NCBI GenBank assembly: GCA_944472135.2 | Contig: OX235262.1 | Span: forward strand, 23,607,362 to 23,671,361 | DNA length: 64,000 nucleotides | Origin: Trichobilharzia regenti | Taxonomy: Eukaryota > Platyhelminthes > Trematoda > Strigeidida > Schistosomatidae | Direction: 5' to 3' | Shown here: positions 10,436-20,399 of the stretch, piece by piece | How the letters are laid out: each line of letters opens with the position of its first letter | Numbering within the stretch: the first letter of the stretch is position 1 | Notes under the pieces: generated by a model | The model's input: the letters and a program-made list of their open reading frames with translations, nothing else | Told to the model about the DNA's origin: nothing | Databases searched by the model: none | Position numbers and translations under genes: made by a program

Positions 10436-10439
10436 GTGG

Positions 10440-10720
10440 ATGCTCATTGAAGGCATTGCTGAGGGCAGAGGTATATCACAAGCCAAGCAAGTTTGAATTC
10501 ATGGGTCATTGAATTCCACCTCAAGTGATTGAATTGTCAACAGGCTTAGTTTCGTTACCTGTAGATACTGGATTTGATCTCAGTTGGGGCCGTGGGTTTG
10601 TAGTATTGCTGAGTACTTGCGAAACAGGAAGAAACAGCTCTCCATTACTATCTCAGTTATCTCCCTAACGGATGTTGGTTTGTGACGAAAATCCAACAGT
10701 GGAAATTATTCCAAAATACT
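10440..10720 (+). mobile_element. Decayed SINE type 2-like copy
   Basis: Segments such as gaaacaggaagaaacagctc, then ccattactatctcag and gttggtttgtgacgaaaatcc, align in order with the hammerhead and tail region of SINE type 2. The tRNA-like head is poorly preserved (gggccgtgggtttg). Confidence 0.4.
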
Positions 10721-10965
10721 ATCATCGGAATACTCATCAATTGCTTAAATCAGTAAAAGGCATCAGCCGAAGGGTTCTAAATGCACTTTGAGGGAGGATT
10801 AGTTAGTTATTTATTACAATTGATACTGAACTTTAGTTTACCAGCAGTTAGCAAACAAAGGAAATCTTTCATATATATTTACATATATAACGGATACTCC
10901 TGCTGCTCTTAAACAAGTATTGTACAGTCAGTTTGACAACTCTTACTATTTCAGATATTTTTTTC

Positions 10966-11196
10966 CTTCACGTTCTCCTCAATGGAACATAGAGCTTCAA
11001 GCTACAAGGCTCGAAGTTTCTGTAGCAGTGTTTATTTTACAGGATGGGTTTGCTAGCCTCATGCTCGACCTTTTCTCCTTACCAGCATTATCTCTGGTTT
11101 AGCAAGGTAAAGGAGTGTGTTGGCCGGAGATCGAATCCCGGACCATGTGCATGATCGACGAGCGTCCTAATCGCTATGCTACCGATGCATGTTTGT
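10966..11196 (-). mobile_element. tRNA-headed SINE, type 1A
   Basis: Reading minus: the head tgcatcggtagcatagcgat and B-box gattcgatctccggcc, the body around gaggctagcaaaccc, and the 3' tail gctctatgttccattgagg followed by gaacgtgaagg. The plus-strand 60-codon frame here is a shadow. Confidence 0.8.
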
Positions 11197-11699
11197 TTCA
11201 CGTCATACTAATAAATTATCTAAGTTCCAAGTGATGAGGTAAATGCACATTATGCGTGTTGGGAATTTCACTTAAAGTTACACGCGTCAAGTATTCCAGG
11301 ATTAATCAGAAACGCTCATTATTGACCAATCACTTACTACAGAGTGAATTAATTTTGTGTACATACATATTACACTTGTCAACTAAACATATTAACACTT
11401 TCAGATAATAGATTTTGTACCAATTTGGAACACTTCCACTTTTATTGAAATGCTGGGTTTTCAACTTGTAAAATCATGAGTTTTATCTCTGATGAGGTCA
11501 TGAGCTCACACCGTTAAAGTGTTGTCAAATACTCCTTGTTTTTCAATGTTTCCCTCAAGTGATGTTGGCTTGTGACAAAATCCATAATGTAATCAATCCA
11601 AATCCCTGTAGAACCTATAATCTTAATATCAATCTCAAGCTTGTTAATGGCTGTAGGATGGATGTCCAGAAGTTCTAAAATAAGAAGTCAGGGCCGGTG

Positions 11700-11930
11700 G
11701 GATCCATTATTTTGGAGGTGAAGTGTACAGTCACTGATGATATTGAATGACGGTAGTGTTATATGGGGAATCGATACAAGTTAGAATTCATGCTTCAGTG
11801 AATTTTGAACCATGGTCAATTGGCTAACTGTGTAACCTGAATGTTCCTAGTTCGACACCTTGTAAAGACATAGGACGAAACAGTTGTCTAACGTTGTCTG
11901 CTTGTTAGGGATTCACGTACTGAATCCCTG
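11700..11930 (+). mobile_element. Possible decayed SINE type 2 with hammerhead-like segment
   Basis: cctgaatgttcctag ... cataggacgaaacagttgtc resembles the hammerhead segment of SINE type 2 (CTGATGA / stem II / GGACGAAAC / GTC), but the loop of stem II would be enlarged and CTGATGA is altered. Tentative. Confidence 0.3.
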
Positions 11931-12093
11931 ACAGAATCTACATTGAGGTATCAACACTTTGTTCGTAAAAGGAGGTCTGAATCGATATGAGTTAATTAGA
12001 TATTAGTGAGTTCTGGTGATTAGTTAAGTAAAAGACATCAAATGCTTAAATGGATCATATGTTGTTTCGTTTTATAGAGGAAATAGATATGAT

Positions 12094-12541
12094 ATGAGGG
12101 AGTGGATGTCATCATGTCTTTTGACGGCTAGCTTATGTTCATGGATACGGAGACGAAAAAGAGGGTCGTTCACTTTGGCCAATGTTTTTCACAGTTGCTA
12201 TGATTTATTTTGTAGATAATTTTGGTTTTATCTTCCTTCGTTGTTGAGTCTTTTGGTTGATATAGAACTGAGTGAAGTGACTTTGTTGGTTTGTGTACGA
12301 CGTCGATTCTTAAAGGTGTGAAGAGTTTCAGAGTGATTTCTGAGATATCCTCTATATATGGAAGGGCGATTTGTTTTGTGCTATCCTTGGGGGCTTTCGG
12401 TTTGATGTTTTGGCTTGGGGGTATACGTTTTTTGATGAAATTTCGGGAATATTCATTGTTTCGGGGACGTCCCCTTCGTCTCCGTATCCACGAACATAAG
12501 CTAGCCGTCAAAAGACATGATATCCACTCCCTCATATCACC
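12094..12541. repeat. Short inverted repeat bracketing a Penelope-like fragment
   Basis: 12,094-12,163 and 12,473-12,541 are reverse complements of each other (for example gacggctagcttatgttcat against its complement). They bracket about 310 bp and contain the same PLE GIY-YIG coding sequence in opposite orientations. Confidence 0.8.
12170..12535 (-). pseudogene. Penelope-like linker fragment
   Basis: The minus frame reads ALPYIEDISEITLKLF, VVHKPTKSLHSVL, QPKDSTTKEDKTK and IIYKINHSNCEKHW. This is the conserved PLE linker (P-Y-I-x-G-I-S-E) leading into the Cys-x-x-Cys start of GIY-YIG, of a lineage distinct from the 8.3-kb copy. The frame stops just where the YIG motif should begin, at the left inverted-repeat arm, and the rest of the domain continues on the opposite strand from 12,476. 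Confidence 0.7.
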
Positions 12542-12890
12542 TCACTACATACAGACAACCACGGACATCAATTCAACTGGGACAACGTTCAAATACTAGA
12601 CAGAGGAAACAACAAGAATGCTAGAGAATTTTCAGAAGCCCGCTTGGTATTCAAGTGAACCACCAATCAATAGACACTTCGAGATAGACAAAATTTATCA
12701 ACCAATAAGAAAGAAACTTCAGACACAAAGGGTCAAAGTTCAAGTCACAGAAACAATCAGTTCAAATACAAGTAACCTAGAAGGTGTGAAAACACACAAA
12801 AGCAACCAATCACATCCAAGGTCAGAGGGAGAGGTGATTAATAAACTAATGGAGAAATCTAAAAGCTTACTTCAAATTGAAGTACGCGCT
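12476..12890 (+). pseudogene. Penelope-like GIY-YIG second half, inverted relative to its first half
   Basis: The plus strand encodes RLRIHEHKLAVKRHDIHSLI and, after a stop at 12,597, LENFQKPAWYSSEPPINRHF then EIDKIYQPIRKKL. These match the part of the PLE GIY-YIG domain after the YIG motif: the R-x-x-E-H-x-x-A-x-x-x-x-D helix, the region of the catalytic Glu, and the W-Y-S-x-x-x-x-x-I-N-R-H tail. Together with the minus-strand fragment it forms a head-to-head inversion through one domain. Confidence 0.65.
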
Positions 12891-13126
12891 TAAGATGTTG
12901 CCTAGTGGTGGGGTGATGAAAGCTTCGCAAATTAATCATCCAGCTCAGAGAACACAGCCACTTCAAAATAAAAGGGAAATAACTATCTTCTTACTGTCAG
13001 ATAATATACAACTTAGGCATTTGTTTTATGTATTTCCTATGATTGTGTGTGTGTGTAAATTAATTACTGATGAACATTCTTCGCAGTTTATTTCATGATA
13101 TCATCCATCTTATACCAGCAATTCAG

Positions 13127-13361
13127 TGCGTCGGTGGCACAGTGAAAGAGTGCTCTCTGACCAAGCAGGTGGTTCGGGGTTCGATTCCCGGTGGACGCAC
13201 TCCTTTATTTCGCTAAGCCCGTAAGAGAACTGGCAAAGAGGGAAGGTTGGACATGAGGCTAGCAACCCCATCCTGTAAAAATGATCACCATTGCTACAGA
13301 AACTTCAAGCCTGTAGCTTGAAATCTTATGTTCCACTGAGAACGTGAAGGAATAAAAAATA
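13127..13361 (+). mobile_element. tRNA-headed SINE, type 1A
   Basis: Head gtgcgtcggtggcacagtg, B-box ggggttcgattcccggtgg, body gaaggttggacatgaggcta, tail cttatgttccactgagaacg then gaaggaataaaa. It is among the most complete copies in the window. Confidence 0.85.
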
Positions 13362-13544
13362 AGAAAAATACCAACAATTCAGAGTGCACCATGATGGCAA
13401 GCCACTTAGAATGACGACCAGATTGTAAACTTGACCAATGGAATTCATTTGGCACCAACACAAAAGATTAGATGTGTGACAGTAATTAATACCTAATGTC
13501 TAATCAAAAAATCCGTTACAGTCCTACAGATGGCTACTTGCAAA

Positions 13545-13830
13545 CCTGAATAACTCATTGGTAACTTCTCCGACAGCAGCACTGGATGACCAAGGTTTGA
13601 AGCCTACACGACAGACATAAGTTCTTCCTTCAAGACTGAAGATATGCCTTACTGACTGGTGAGCTGCAACAAGGATGTATCATAGGTAAACTGTTTACTG
13701 TCGACAGTTTCCAACCATCCAGCAACTTTAGGGAGTATATGAGTCTTCAAATTACGGACATCCTTAGCAGTTATTAACCACGTACTAAATTTCTAAAGAA
13801 CTACGAACAATCTGTAACAACGGAACTTTC
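13545..13830 (+). mobile_element. SINE type 3-like head followed by RTE reverse transcriptase relic
   Basis: taactcattggtaacttc and caaggtttgaagcctac look like degraded A- and B-boxes, matching 22,500-22,565. Immediately after, gagctgcaacaaggatgta corresponds to the LINE motif G-V-R-Q-G-C (here read as LQQGCI). Both calls are weak. Confidence 0.35.
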
Positions 13831-13871
13831 ATGTATTTTGGGGTAAAGTACTTCTATTATTGTAGCAGTAG

Positions 13872-13996
13872 TGTAACGACAGAAGACAAAGGCCAGGCAA
13901 CAGATGGTTTATTCACAAAATCAACAGCTATTTATAGATTTTCATGTATATTATTATTCGTTATTGTTAGCAGAGAAGCAACGTGTTTTTGGTCTA
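13872..13996 (+). mobile_element. Gypsy LTR fragment (36-48 kb family)
   Basis: tgtaacgacagaagacaaag matches the end of the LTR family at 36,632 and 47,771 (tgtaacgataaaagacaaga). The match continues through a diverged ttattcacaaaatcaac block for about 125 bp and then breaks at the SINE 1B tail. Confidence 0.65.
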
Positions 13997-13997
13997 A

Positions 13998-14137
13998 GTA
14001 TGGAATTTTCAGCATGGATATCGGTAGCTCAAATTCTGCAGGCCGCCCATAGATATCAGGTGTGCGTCGGCAGGGGATCGAACCTCGAACCATGTGCATG
14101 GTCGGCGAGAGTCCTAACCACTGTGCCATCGACGCAC
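13998..14137 (-). mobile_element. tRNA-headed SINE, type 1B
   Basis: Minus-strand head tgcgtcgatggcacagtgg and B-box gaggttcgatcccctgcc, then body acctgatatctatgggcgg. Its tail abuts the LTR fragment, so the SINE probably inserted into the LTR. Confidence 0.75.
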
Positions 14138-14139
14138 AG

Positions 14140-15228
14140 TTCTATGCCTAACAATTTTCTCACCTCACAAAATGTGTTCCATTCTGAGATACCAAAAAGG
14201 TTATATACCTAATGATGTGAGGATAAAGTCTCCTATAACCCCTCCTAGTTCTACCTGATGAGAATCAAACGGAGACTTATGTGTAAGGTGGCTGCTGAGA
14301 GCCCGACGAAATGACATTTATCATCCATTCATTCACTTTTTTGTGTGAGTTCAAGTATCTATCTGTAACAGAATTACTAAGGTGATTTACTGAACCCTAC
14401 TCGTCTTACTGACAGATTTTTGTACCCTTCGCAAAGTAACAAAGTGTTCGTTAAGTAGCCCGGGAAACATTAAAGGAGGGCAGTAAAGAAGGATAGGTAG
14501 AATACAAAGATGAAGTTAAATTCTAAGCACAATTAGATATCAACGAACAAATGATCCTGAACGCACCAATCACGTGAAATAGGGGACTTTTGCATACAAA
14601 TTGCCACCTGTTTATGAAAATTGTGAATAAAATAGGCACACAAGTGTCGCACAGGAAACCTTTCTCTGATGTGCGACAAAATTACCTCACAGTCTTGGAT
14701 TGAAATGTCGATATAGCAATTTTTCCGCATTCTCTAAATGTATTAATCTGGGTCAGCGGAACCCCTACTCCGACCCTCATCTTTCCTTAACCTAACCTCA
14801 ACGCTAAACTATCTTTAAGCCAACCTAATCCACTAATATCGCTCTTTTTAGGTTAGCTAACCCCTTAACTTTAACTTAATCTTTTCCAAACCTAGCCCGA
14901 AACTTACCAGATATTCCATTAAGTAACATAAAACTTTACTAAGCATACTTTATTCATGATTGTAATGTTATTTCCCTGGGTTGAATAACTTGATGACTGC
15001 TGGGCATTTAAAGGTCATTGGTGCGCTCCGACTGTATTGGCACTTACTGGTGCTTTAAGTGTAACTTGGGCAATACAAGAATTGATAAGTTGTTCAGGTA
15101 GAGACTGAGTAAAGATTAGATGATATATTTTCAAAGTCCAAGGCTTCATGTGATAAATTCCTCTACAGCCATCTAACAACAAATTTATAGTTTCTAGATT
15201 TTGGAAATACATTCTATGTATATGCACG
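14140..15228. other. Spacer, nothing recognised
   Basis: No coding similarity or SINE box. A CCTAAC/AACCTA-rich patch at about 14,790-14,910 is low-complexity but not a regular telomeric array. Confidence 0.4.
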
Positions 15229-15231
15229 AGA

Positions 15232-15335
15232 TTGACTACGGATTGATATCAGTTAGAGAACCATTAAAATACCAGAGAGTTCTGAACAGCTGTTTCATCC
15301 TAGTTTGAGAATCATCGGAAGTATGCACCCACCGC
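15232..15335 (-). mobile_element. SINE type 2 fragment with degenerate hammerhead core
   Basis: Minus strand: CGATGATTCTCAAACTAGGATGAAACAGCTGTTC, given here only as its parts GATGATTCTC, AAACTAGGAT and GAAACAGCTG, then the family tail. The tRNA head is missing, replaced by RTE sequence from about 15,335. Confidence 0.6.
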
Positions 15336-15557
15336 CGATGATATCTGTCTGATTTTCCACAAACTGGAAGATATGCTAGTGAAAAGCAACAAGTTGGAAG
15401 AAGAAGCATCAAAGATAGCACTTCACCTCAGGTGAACATAGAGAAAACAGAGGTGATGAAGATTGCAGGCCAACACCAACAGCAGCAACAACAATTGACA
15501 ACAATTAGCATAATTGTGATGAACCTGAAAGAAACAACCTCCTTCACCAACCTACCC

Positions 15558-15602
15558 ACTTACCTACCTACCTACCTACCTACCTTCCTGCCTACCTACC
15601 TG
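15558..15602. repeat. (CCTA)n microsatellite inside LINE coding sequence
   Basis: About eleven CCTA-type units with one interruption. The sister copy at 19,722-19,737 has only one or two units at the same coding position, so the expansion happened in this copy. Confidence 0.85.
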
Positions 15603-15955
15603 GGAAGCATCGTTTCAACTACAGGCAGACGGAACTGACTAGGATATCAAAGCGAGAATTGGAAAAGTAAGACAAGCTTTCATTACTCTCAAGTTTGTGT
15701 GGAGGTCAACAGCACTCAGCATCAAAAATAACATCCGGATTTTCAACTTTAATGTGAAATCGGTGCTACTATACGGATCAGAGTCTTGGCACTGCGTCAC
15801 GTCACGAAGGCCACTTCGAACAAACTACAGACCTTCATCAACAGCTGTCTTCGCTCAATACCACTCAAGATGAGATGGCTGACCAGAAAGATCAGCAATA
15901 GTGAAGAATTTCTGGGAGTGAACCAACCCAGCAGGAACTTTTGGTGCAACAAATA

Positions 15956-16203
15956 TATATATATATAATTTTCCTTCACGTTCCCAGTGGAACATAGGGC
16001 CTCAAGCCAGCGGCTTGAAGTTTCTGTAGACGTACTTAGTTTTACAGGATGGGGTTGCTAGCCTCATGCCCAACTTTTCCTCTTTACCAGCATTACTTCT
16101 GGCTTAGCGAGGTAAAGGAGTGCGTCGGCTGGGGATCGAACCCCAGACCATGTGCATGGTCGGCGAGCGTACTAACCGCTATGCCACCGACGCACACAAA
16201 TAG
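15956..16203 (-). mobile_element. tRNA-headed SINE, type 1A, with target-site duplication
   Basis: The minus-strand SINE has head gtgcgtcggtggcatagcgg, B-box ggggttcgatccccagccga, body gggcatgaggctagcaacc and tail ccctatgttccactgggaac. It is flanked by the 10-bp direct repeat gcaacaaata at 15,946-15,955 and 16,204-16,213, and it splits an RTE LINE whose sequence resumes on both sides. It is one of the clearest SINE insertions here. Confidence 0.9.
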
Positions 16204-16486
16204 GCAACAAATAGGCAGGAAGAAATGGGGTCGATTGGCTATACTCTGAGGAAACCATCAAGTGACATCACTAGACAATCCATTGCTCGAGTGGAACCTG
16301 AAAGGGAAGCTGTGAGTTGGTCGTCAGTGCGAGAGTGACATGGAGGAGGTCATGTGAAGAGGAGATGAAAGCGTGTGGGCAGACTTGGAGCGGGGTGAAA
16401 ACGTTGGCAGAAAACCAAAGGCAATGGAGACACGCGGTTGAATCCCTATGCTCCTCTAGGAATTAAAGGAAATTATAATAATAATG

Positions 16487-16830
16487 CACCCACCGCCAAT
16501 GGTCGAACCCAGGACCTTCCGGTCACAAGGCAAGCTCGTATACCATCCAACTATTCATTCAGTGACCAGTCCATGAATTTTAACTTCTACCAATTCTTTA
16601 TTTAGCGTGACCATCAACCAATGTCATCGGTGAGAACTTCATCTTAACACTTGACCTCACTGATCACGGCTTCTCACTAGAACTCCAGGAAACAACATCC
16701 TGTAGCCAGTAACTAGCGAGCATCATATTAATTATCAAGAGTTTAATTTGTAAGGATTTGATTTATTTATACGAATTTGACCACGGATTGATATTAGTTA
16801 GAGAACCATTGAAATTCTTAAATGACATTA
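16487..16830 (-). mobile_element. SINE type 2 repeat, one and a partial unit
   Basis: caccgccaatggtcgaaccc and gtcacaaggcaagctcgta are the minus-strand B-box and head. The DNA to the right carries gaactccaggaaacaac and gattgatattagttagagaa, the latter the tail of another unit, so two units are arranged in tandem. The hammerhead part of the first unit is missing. Confidence 0.6.
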
Positions 16831-16924
16831 TATATTTATTGTTTACTATGCTACTAAAGACTAGTTTTCTTTTTTTGTTTCAACATCCCTTTCTTTTTCT
16901 CCTTTTTTTTCATATCAACAACAG

Positions 16925-17230
16925 GACTGTACTGATACTATAAAACCGTGTGTTAAATTAATCGACGGTTATTATATTCTCATTGTTGTAGCCATCTTGA
17001 CTGGTTTAATTCTACATCCTTTATATTTATATCCTACGGCAAAACGTTTACAAAAACTACCAAGAGAAGCATTCTCCTATCAGCCGACTGAAGCCGACAC
17101 TAACAAGTGTACTTCTGCTTCTGTACTAAGTATCTGTTGTAATTCAAAGTGTAAAAAACGTTCAACAACCAATAATGATGGTGAAACAGAAGAAAATATA
17201 ACCAATTTGTCTGAATCAAGTTATTTATAA
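16925..17230 (+). CDS. Acetyl-CoA transporter (SLC33A1 family) C-terminal exon
   Basis: A pyrimidine-rich tract ends in caacaacag at 16,924 and opens a 102-codon exon that ends at TAA. It encodes IKPCVKLIDGYYILIVVAIL, where C-V-x-x-x-D-G-Y-Y is the signature just before the last membrane helix of SLC33A1-type acetyl-CoA transporters. This is followed by a hydrophobic helix (about residues 16-36), then RLQKLPREAFSY, corresponding to the family's K-x-L-Q-x-x-x-x-x-x-W end. A Ser/Thr/Asn-rich tail of about 50 residues is longer than in vertebrate proteins. SLC33A1 imports acetyl-CoA into the ER/Golgi lumen. AATAAA signals follow the stop at about 17,253-17,266. Upstream exons were not found in 1-16.9 kb and would lie beyond large TE-filled introns. 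Family assignment rests on a short match. Confidence 0.6.
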   Translation, partial: DCTDTIKPCVKLIDGYYILIVVAILTGLILHPLYLYPTAKRLQKLPREAFSYQPTEADTNKCTSASVLSICCNSKCKKRSTTNNDGETEENITNLSESSYL

Positions 17231-17631
17231 ATACCAAAGGATCGAAAAAAAATAATAAAAAATAAAAAAAGGAGTCTAAATATTATAATTTTCATCTTTT
17301 GTTTTGAAACAAACAATTATACTACTCACTGTTTTTAACATAACAAAATCAGATTTTTGCATGAACCGAGGCGAATGGACCGAGAATTTAACTAAATGAT
17401 AAAGGATCTATTCGCGGATCTTCGTTTGTTTATTGCTGAAAAACACTGCTCTTCCCTTTTTTTTATTTTCAAAGATGTCTTTAATAATTTTTCAACTGGT
17501 AATTAGAAAATTTTGTGATTCATCTAATTTTCGGTACCAGGTGAAATGAATAAATTATTTTTCTTGCAAAATGGGACTGATACTACTGATATACATATAT
17601 ATATGTATATTGTTCATTTTTTTTGCTGTGT

Positions 17632-17757
17632 GTTTCTCGGTTCGATTCCCTGCCGGCATACTGCTAAACCTCTACTAGTCAGTAGTACACCCGGTTAGGG
17701 TTAGGGAAGGCTGCCGAACGGGGCTAGTAATCGTCCTATCCCATGAAAAAAAAACCG
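17632..17757 (+). mobile_element. SINE type 1-like fragment
   Basis: ctcggttcgattccctgccg is a B-box plus acceptor strand. It is followed by a body variant with ggttagggttagggaaggct and acggggctagtaatcg, parallel to the type 1A body, and by an A-run. The A-box half is missing. Confidence 0.6.
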
Positions 17758-17799
17758 AACTTCCTCCCGATATCCGGTTAGTGAAATTTCACAGGGCAC

Positions 17800-17871
17800 A
17801 AGTTGGAAAAAGATTAGCATGGCCCCTGCGCAAGGATGACACGCAAAATCGTGAAACATTCCAAGTTGGAA
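17800..17871 (+). pseudogene. Truncated U6 snRNA copy flanked by a 9-bp direct repeat
   Basis: gattagcatggcccctgcgc, then aaggatgacacgcaaaatcg and tgaaacattcc match the central and 3' half of U6 spliceosomal RNA almost exactly, including the AGC and GAUGA segments that form the internal stem-loop. The 5' stem and the essential ACAGAGA box are absent. aagttggaa flanks the U6 part at 17,800-17,808 and 17,863-17,871, consistent with a target-site duplication of a 5'-truncated insertion. A non-functional U6 pseudogene. Confidence 0.85.
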
Positions 17872-17879
17872 ACCCTTTA

Positions 17880-18389
17880 CTCATTTCGGAGTGTAAAAGG
17901 ACGGAAAAAGGAAAGAGAAAAAATCCTTTAAGTTAAGTACACAATTGAACGAGATAATAATCATTCAGAGAATTTGTACAGATAATAAAGCTGATGTGGA
18001 TAGATAGTGTTTGAACAAGTTTTGATAATAACCAAAACGGTTTCTTCTTCTTCTTCTCTTTGACAGTTTGTTCTCGACATTCAACTCGAAATCTGTCCAT
18101 TATACGTATACATTCCTTGTGAATATTCATTCATTTGTTTCTATAATAATAAGCAGTTTTCACATTTGAGTTTTAGAAATTCATTTTCTACTTCTTTTTA
18201 TGTTCATTATATTATTCAGAGTATCAAAATAAATTTATTACGCACTTGAAAATTCTTCTACTTATTGTGTGTACATGTGTTTGTGCGTTTGTGTGAAATT
18301 CGCTACAGTGAGGATGAAATAAACATAATCACTTTTGTGTTCACTTTTAGCGAAATGTAGTAACTTTAAAACCTACAACTCACTCTTAC

Positions 18390-18390
<1 letters not shown>
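17880..18390. other. AT-rich spacer, nothing recognised
   Basis: No supported gene or repeat; a short TTC run lies at about 18,045. Confidence 0.4.

Positions 18391-18391
<1 letters not shown>

Positions 18392-18438
<47 letters not shown>
18392..18438. repeat. (TA)n microsatellite
   Basis: Pure TA dinucleotides directly abutting the solo LTR that follows. Confidence 0.95.
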
Positions 18439-18439
<1 letters not shown>

Positions 18440-18772
18440 CAAAAGAAAACAAGGGTCAGGCAAAAGATCGTTTATTAAGGAAATCAACGCGTATTTAAAC
18501 ATTTTCATGTACATTATTATAGTGTATTCAAGCAAACAAACACACTCTTCTGATTGGTTGTTTCTCACAGAAAGTTGACCTTGCACTTCTTTGTGACTGT
18601 CTCTTTAATGTCACATCATCTATGTGTTAATTGTATCTGCCTACGCAAAGTCAGCTGTGATTGATTGTTGAATCAGTCTTGTTCATATTTTCTCACGACC
18701 AATATTGGGGACATAAACATTGATGTAAATTAATGTCTACCAATTGGCTAGCAGCCTGCTGTCACCAGAGTT
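18439..18772 (+). mobile_element. Diverged solo LTR of the 36-48 kb Gypsy family
   Basis: The block from aagaaaacaagggtcaggca through gatcgtttattaaggaaatc, ctgattggttgtttctcac and attggctagcagcctgct follows the 336-bp LTR at 36,632-36,967 in order over its whole length, with substitutions throughout. No gag or pol adjoins it. It is an old solo LTR next to the TA repeat. Confidence 0.75.
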
Positions 18773-18899
18773 CACTTCAATAATATTGGCAATTTGCTTA
18801 AATTTAGGCCTACAAACAAAATCCCATCGATATTTCACAGATATTTTCTCTCGTTATGTTTGTTTAAATCTGATAAAATGTAACCTTTAATTACATTTT

Positions 18900-20395
18900 A
18901 TACCCTGGCGAGAGGGCAAGGTACCTGCGGACTGAAAGAAAACTACATATTCAAAATGACAAAGAAAGGGGACTAAGGTCAATGCAAGAACTGCTGCGGC
19001 ATTAAACTCCTGTCCATACCAACAAAAATAATAAGCGCATTATCCTGGAGAGAATGGAACACGCCAACCTCGATGGAAACTTCGACGGAACAGGCCGGAT
19101 TCAAGAGGAACAAATCATCCATCGATCAAATCGCAACACTATGAAACATCAATGAACAGAGCTCGGAATGGCAGCCACTTCTCTACCTGACTTTACCTCA
19201 TCGAATTTGAAAAGGCCTTCGGCAACGCAGTGGCAATTGACAGGTGGTTCGGAAACTACTTCGCCACTACTACGGGGTGCCGCCAACGATTATACACATC
19301 CAACAGTTGTACGACAGTCCTGCACACCAAGTAATCCACAACGGTACACTCACGGAATCCTTCGAAGTGAAGACGGCAGTGAGAGAAACTAGCTGCCTAC
19401 TATCTCCAGTAATTTTCCTGATTATGGCAGACCTGATAATGCGACAGATACACAGAGGATAACAAGGAGACAGGCATCAAATCGACCCACACAAAAAAAT
19501 TGGAGGATCTGGACATCGTCGGCGATATATTTATGTCTGATTTTCCACATACAGGAAGATACGCAAGTGAAAAGCAACAAGTCGGCAGAAGAAGCATCCG
19601 GAGAGAACAGAACTTCAGGTGTTTACCTGAAGTAGAAAAAGCAGAGGTGATCAAGATTCCTGGCCAACAGCAACAGACAACAATCAGCCACTTTAAATGT
19701 GAGAAATCTGAAAGAAGCAACCTTCCTACCTACCTGGGAAGCATCGTTTCAACTACAGGCCGACGGAACTGATGAGGAAATCAGCAAAGCGAGGATCATT
19801 GAGAAAACACGGTGAGCTTTCATTTCTCTCAGGTCTGTGAGAAGATAGATCAACTGCACTCGGCATGAAATACAAGATCCAGATTTTCAACCACAGTGCG
19901 AAGTCAGTGCTACTTACCGTATGGATCAGAGACTTGGCGCCTCGTCGCGCCGCGTCACGAAGAGCACTGTGAACAAACTAAAGATCTTCATCAACAGCTG
20001 TCTTCGCTCAATACTCAAGATCAAATGGTTGGCCAGGAAAGGTCAGCAACAGGGATCTCTGTCAATGAGAGAACCAACTCAGAAGGAGCCAGCTGTGCAG
20101 CAAATATGCAGGAAAAAAAGGAGGTGGATTTGCTGGCTATACTCTGAGAAAACAAATCATCAAGTGAGGGACACCACACGACAGGCCATCACTCGAATGG
20201 GAGCCGAATGTGAAATGGCGAGTTGGTCATCAGTGCGAGGGTAAGGGAATATGGAGGAGGTCATATGAAGAGGAGATGAAAGCATGTGAGCAGACATGGA
20301 GCCAGGTGAAAATTTAGGCAGAGAACCGAACGGAATGGAGACGTTTGGTTGAAACCCGATGTTCCTCCAGGAATTAAAAGGAACAATCATAATAA
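18900..20395 (+). pseudogene. RTE-I LINE: reverse transcriptase to 3' end
   Basis: In shifting plus frames, the region shows the EFEKAF motif (palm A), LLRHYYGVPPTIIHIQQLY, GTLTESFEVKTAVRETSCLL (degenerate G-V-R-Q-G-C-L-L-S-P), LSPVIFLIMADLIMRQI, TYLGSIVSTTGRRN, PYGSETWR, IFINSCLRSILKIKW, KKRRWICWL and a 3' terminus tgttcctccaggaattaaa. This is the longest RTE-like copy in the window, about 1.5 kb without the apurinic endonuclease. At least four frameshifts make it non-coding. The QQQQ and poly-linker segment near 19,665 matches the copy at 15.4 kb. Confidence 0.75.
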
Positions 20396-20399
20396 TACT

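Larger units (their letters stand above)
15336..16470 (+). pseudogene. RTE-I LINE fragment interrupted by a SINE
   Basis: The plus strand contains gatgatatctgtctgatttt (catalytic DD region), then IEKTEVMKI, TYLGSIVSTTGRRN, LQTFINSCLRSI and, after the SINE at 15,968-16,197, GRKKWG, the WNLKGK-like segment, GGGHVKRR-like and a 3' end tatgctcctctaggaatt. It covers palm to 3' end of an RTE-like LINE with several frameshifts. A CCTA tetranucleotide expansion at 15,558-15,602 lies inside the coding region just before TYLGSIV. Confidence 0.75.

Noticed and set aside
12291..12475. First part of the 102-codon plus-strand ORF
   Set aside because: Only from about 12,476 does it match the Penelope nuclease; the earlier codons are antisense to the linker on the minus strand.
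17695..17715. Telomeric repeat (ggttagggttaggg)
   Set aside because: Only two units and within a SINE body variant; not an array.
17800..17871. Functional U6 snRNA gene
   Set aside because: The 5' stem-loop and ACAGAGA box are missing, and no upstream promoter could compensate.
18386..18586. Minus-strand ORF ending in an Ile-Tyr run
   Set aside because: Encoded by the TA microsatellite plus LTR sequence.
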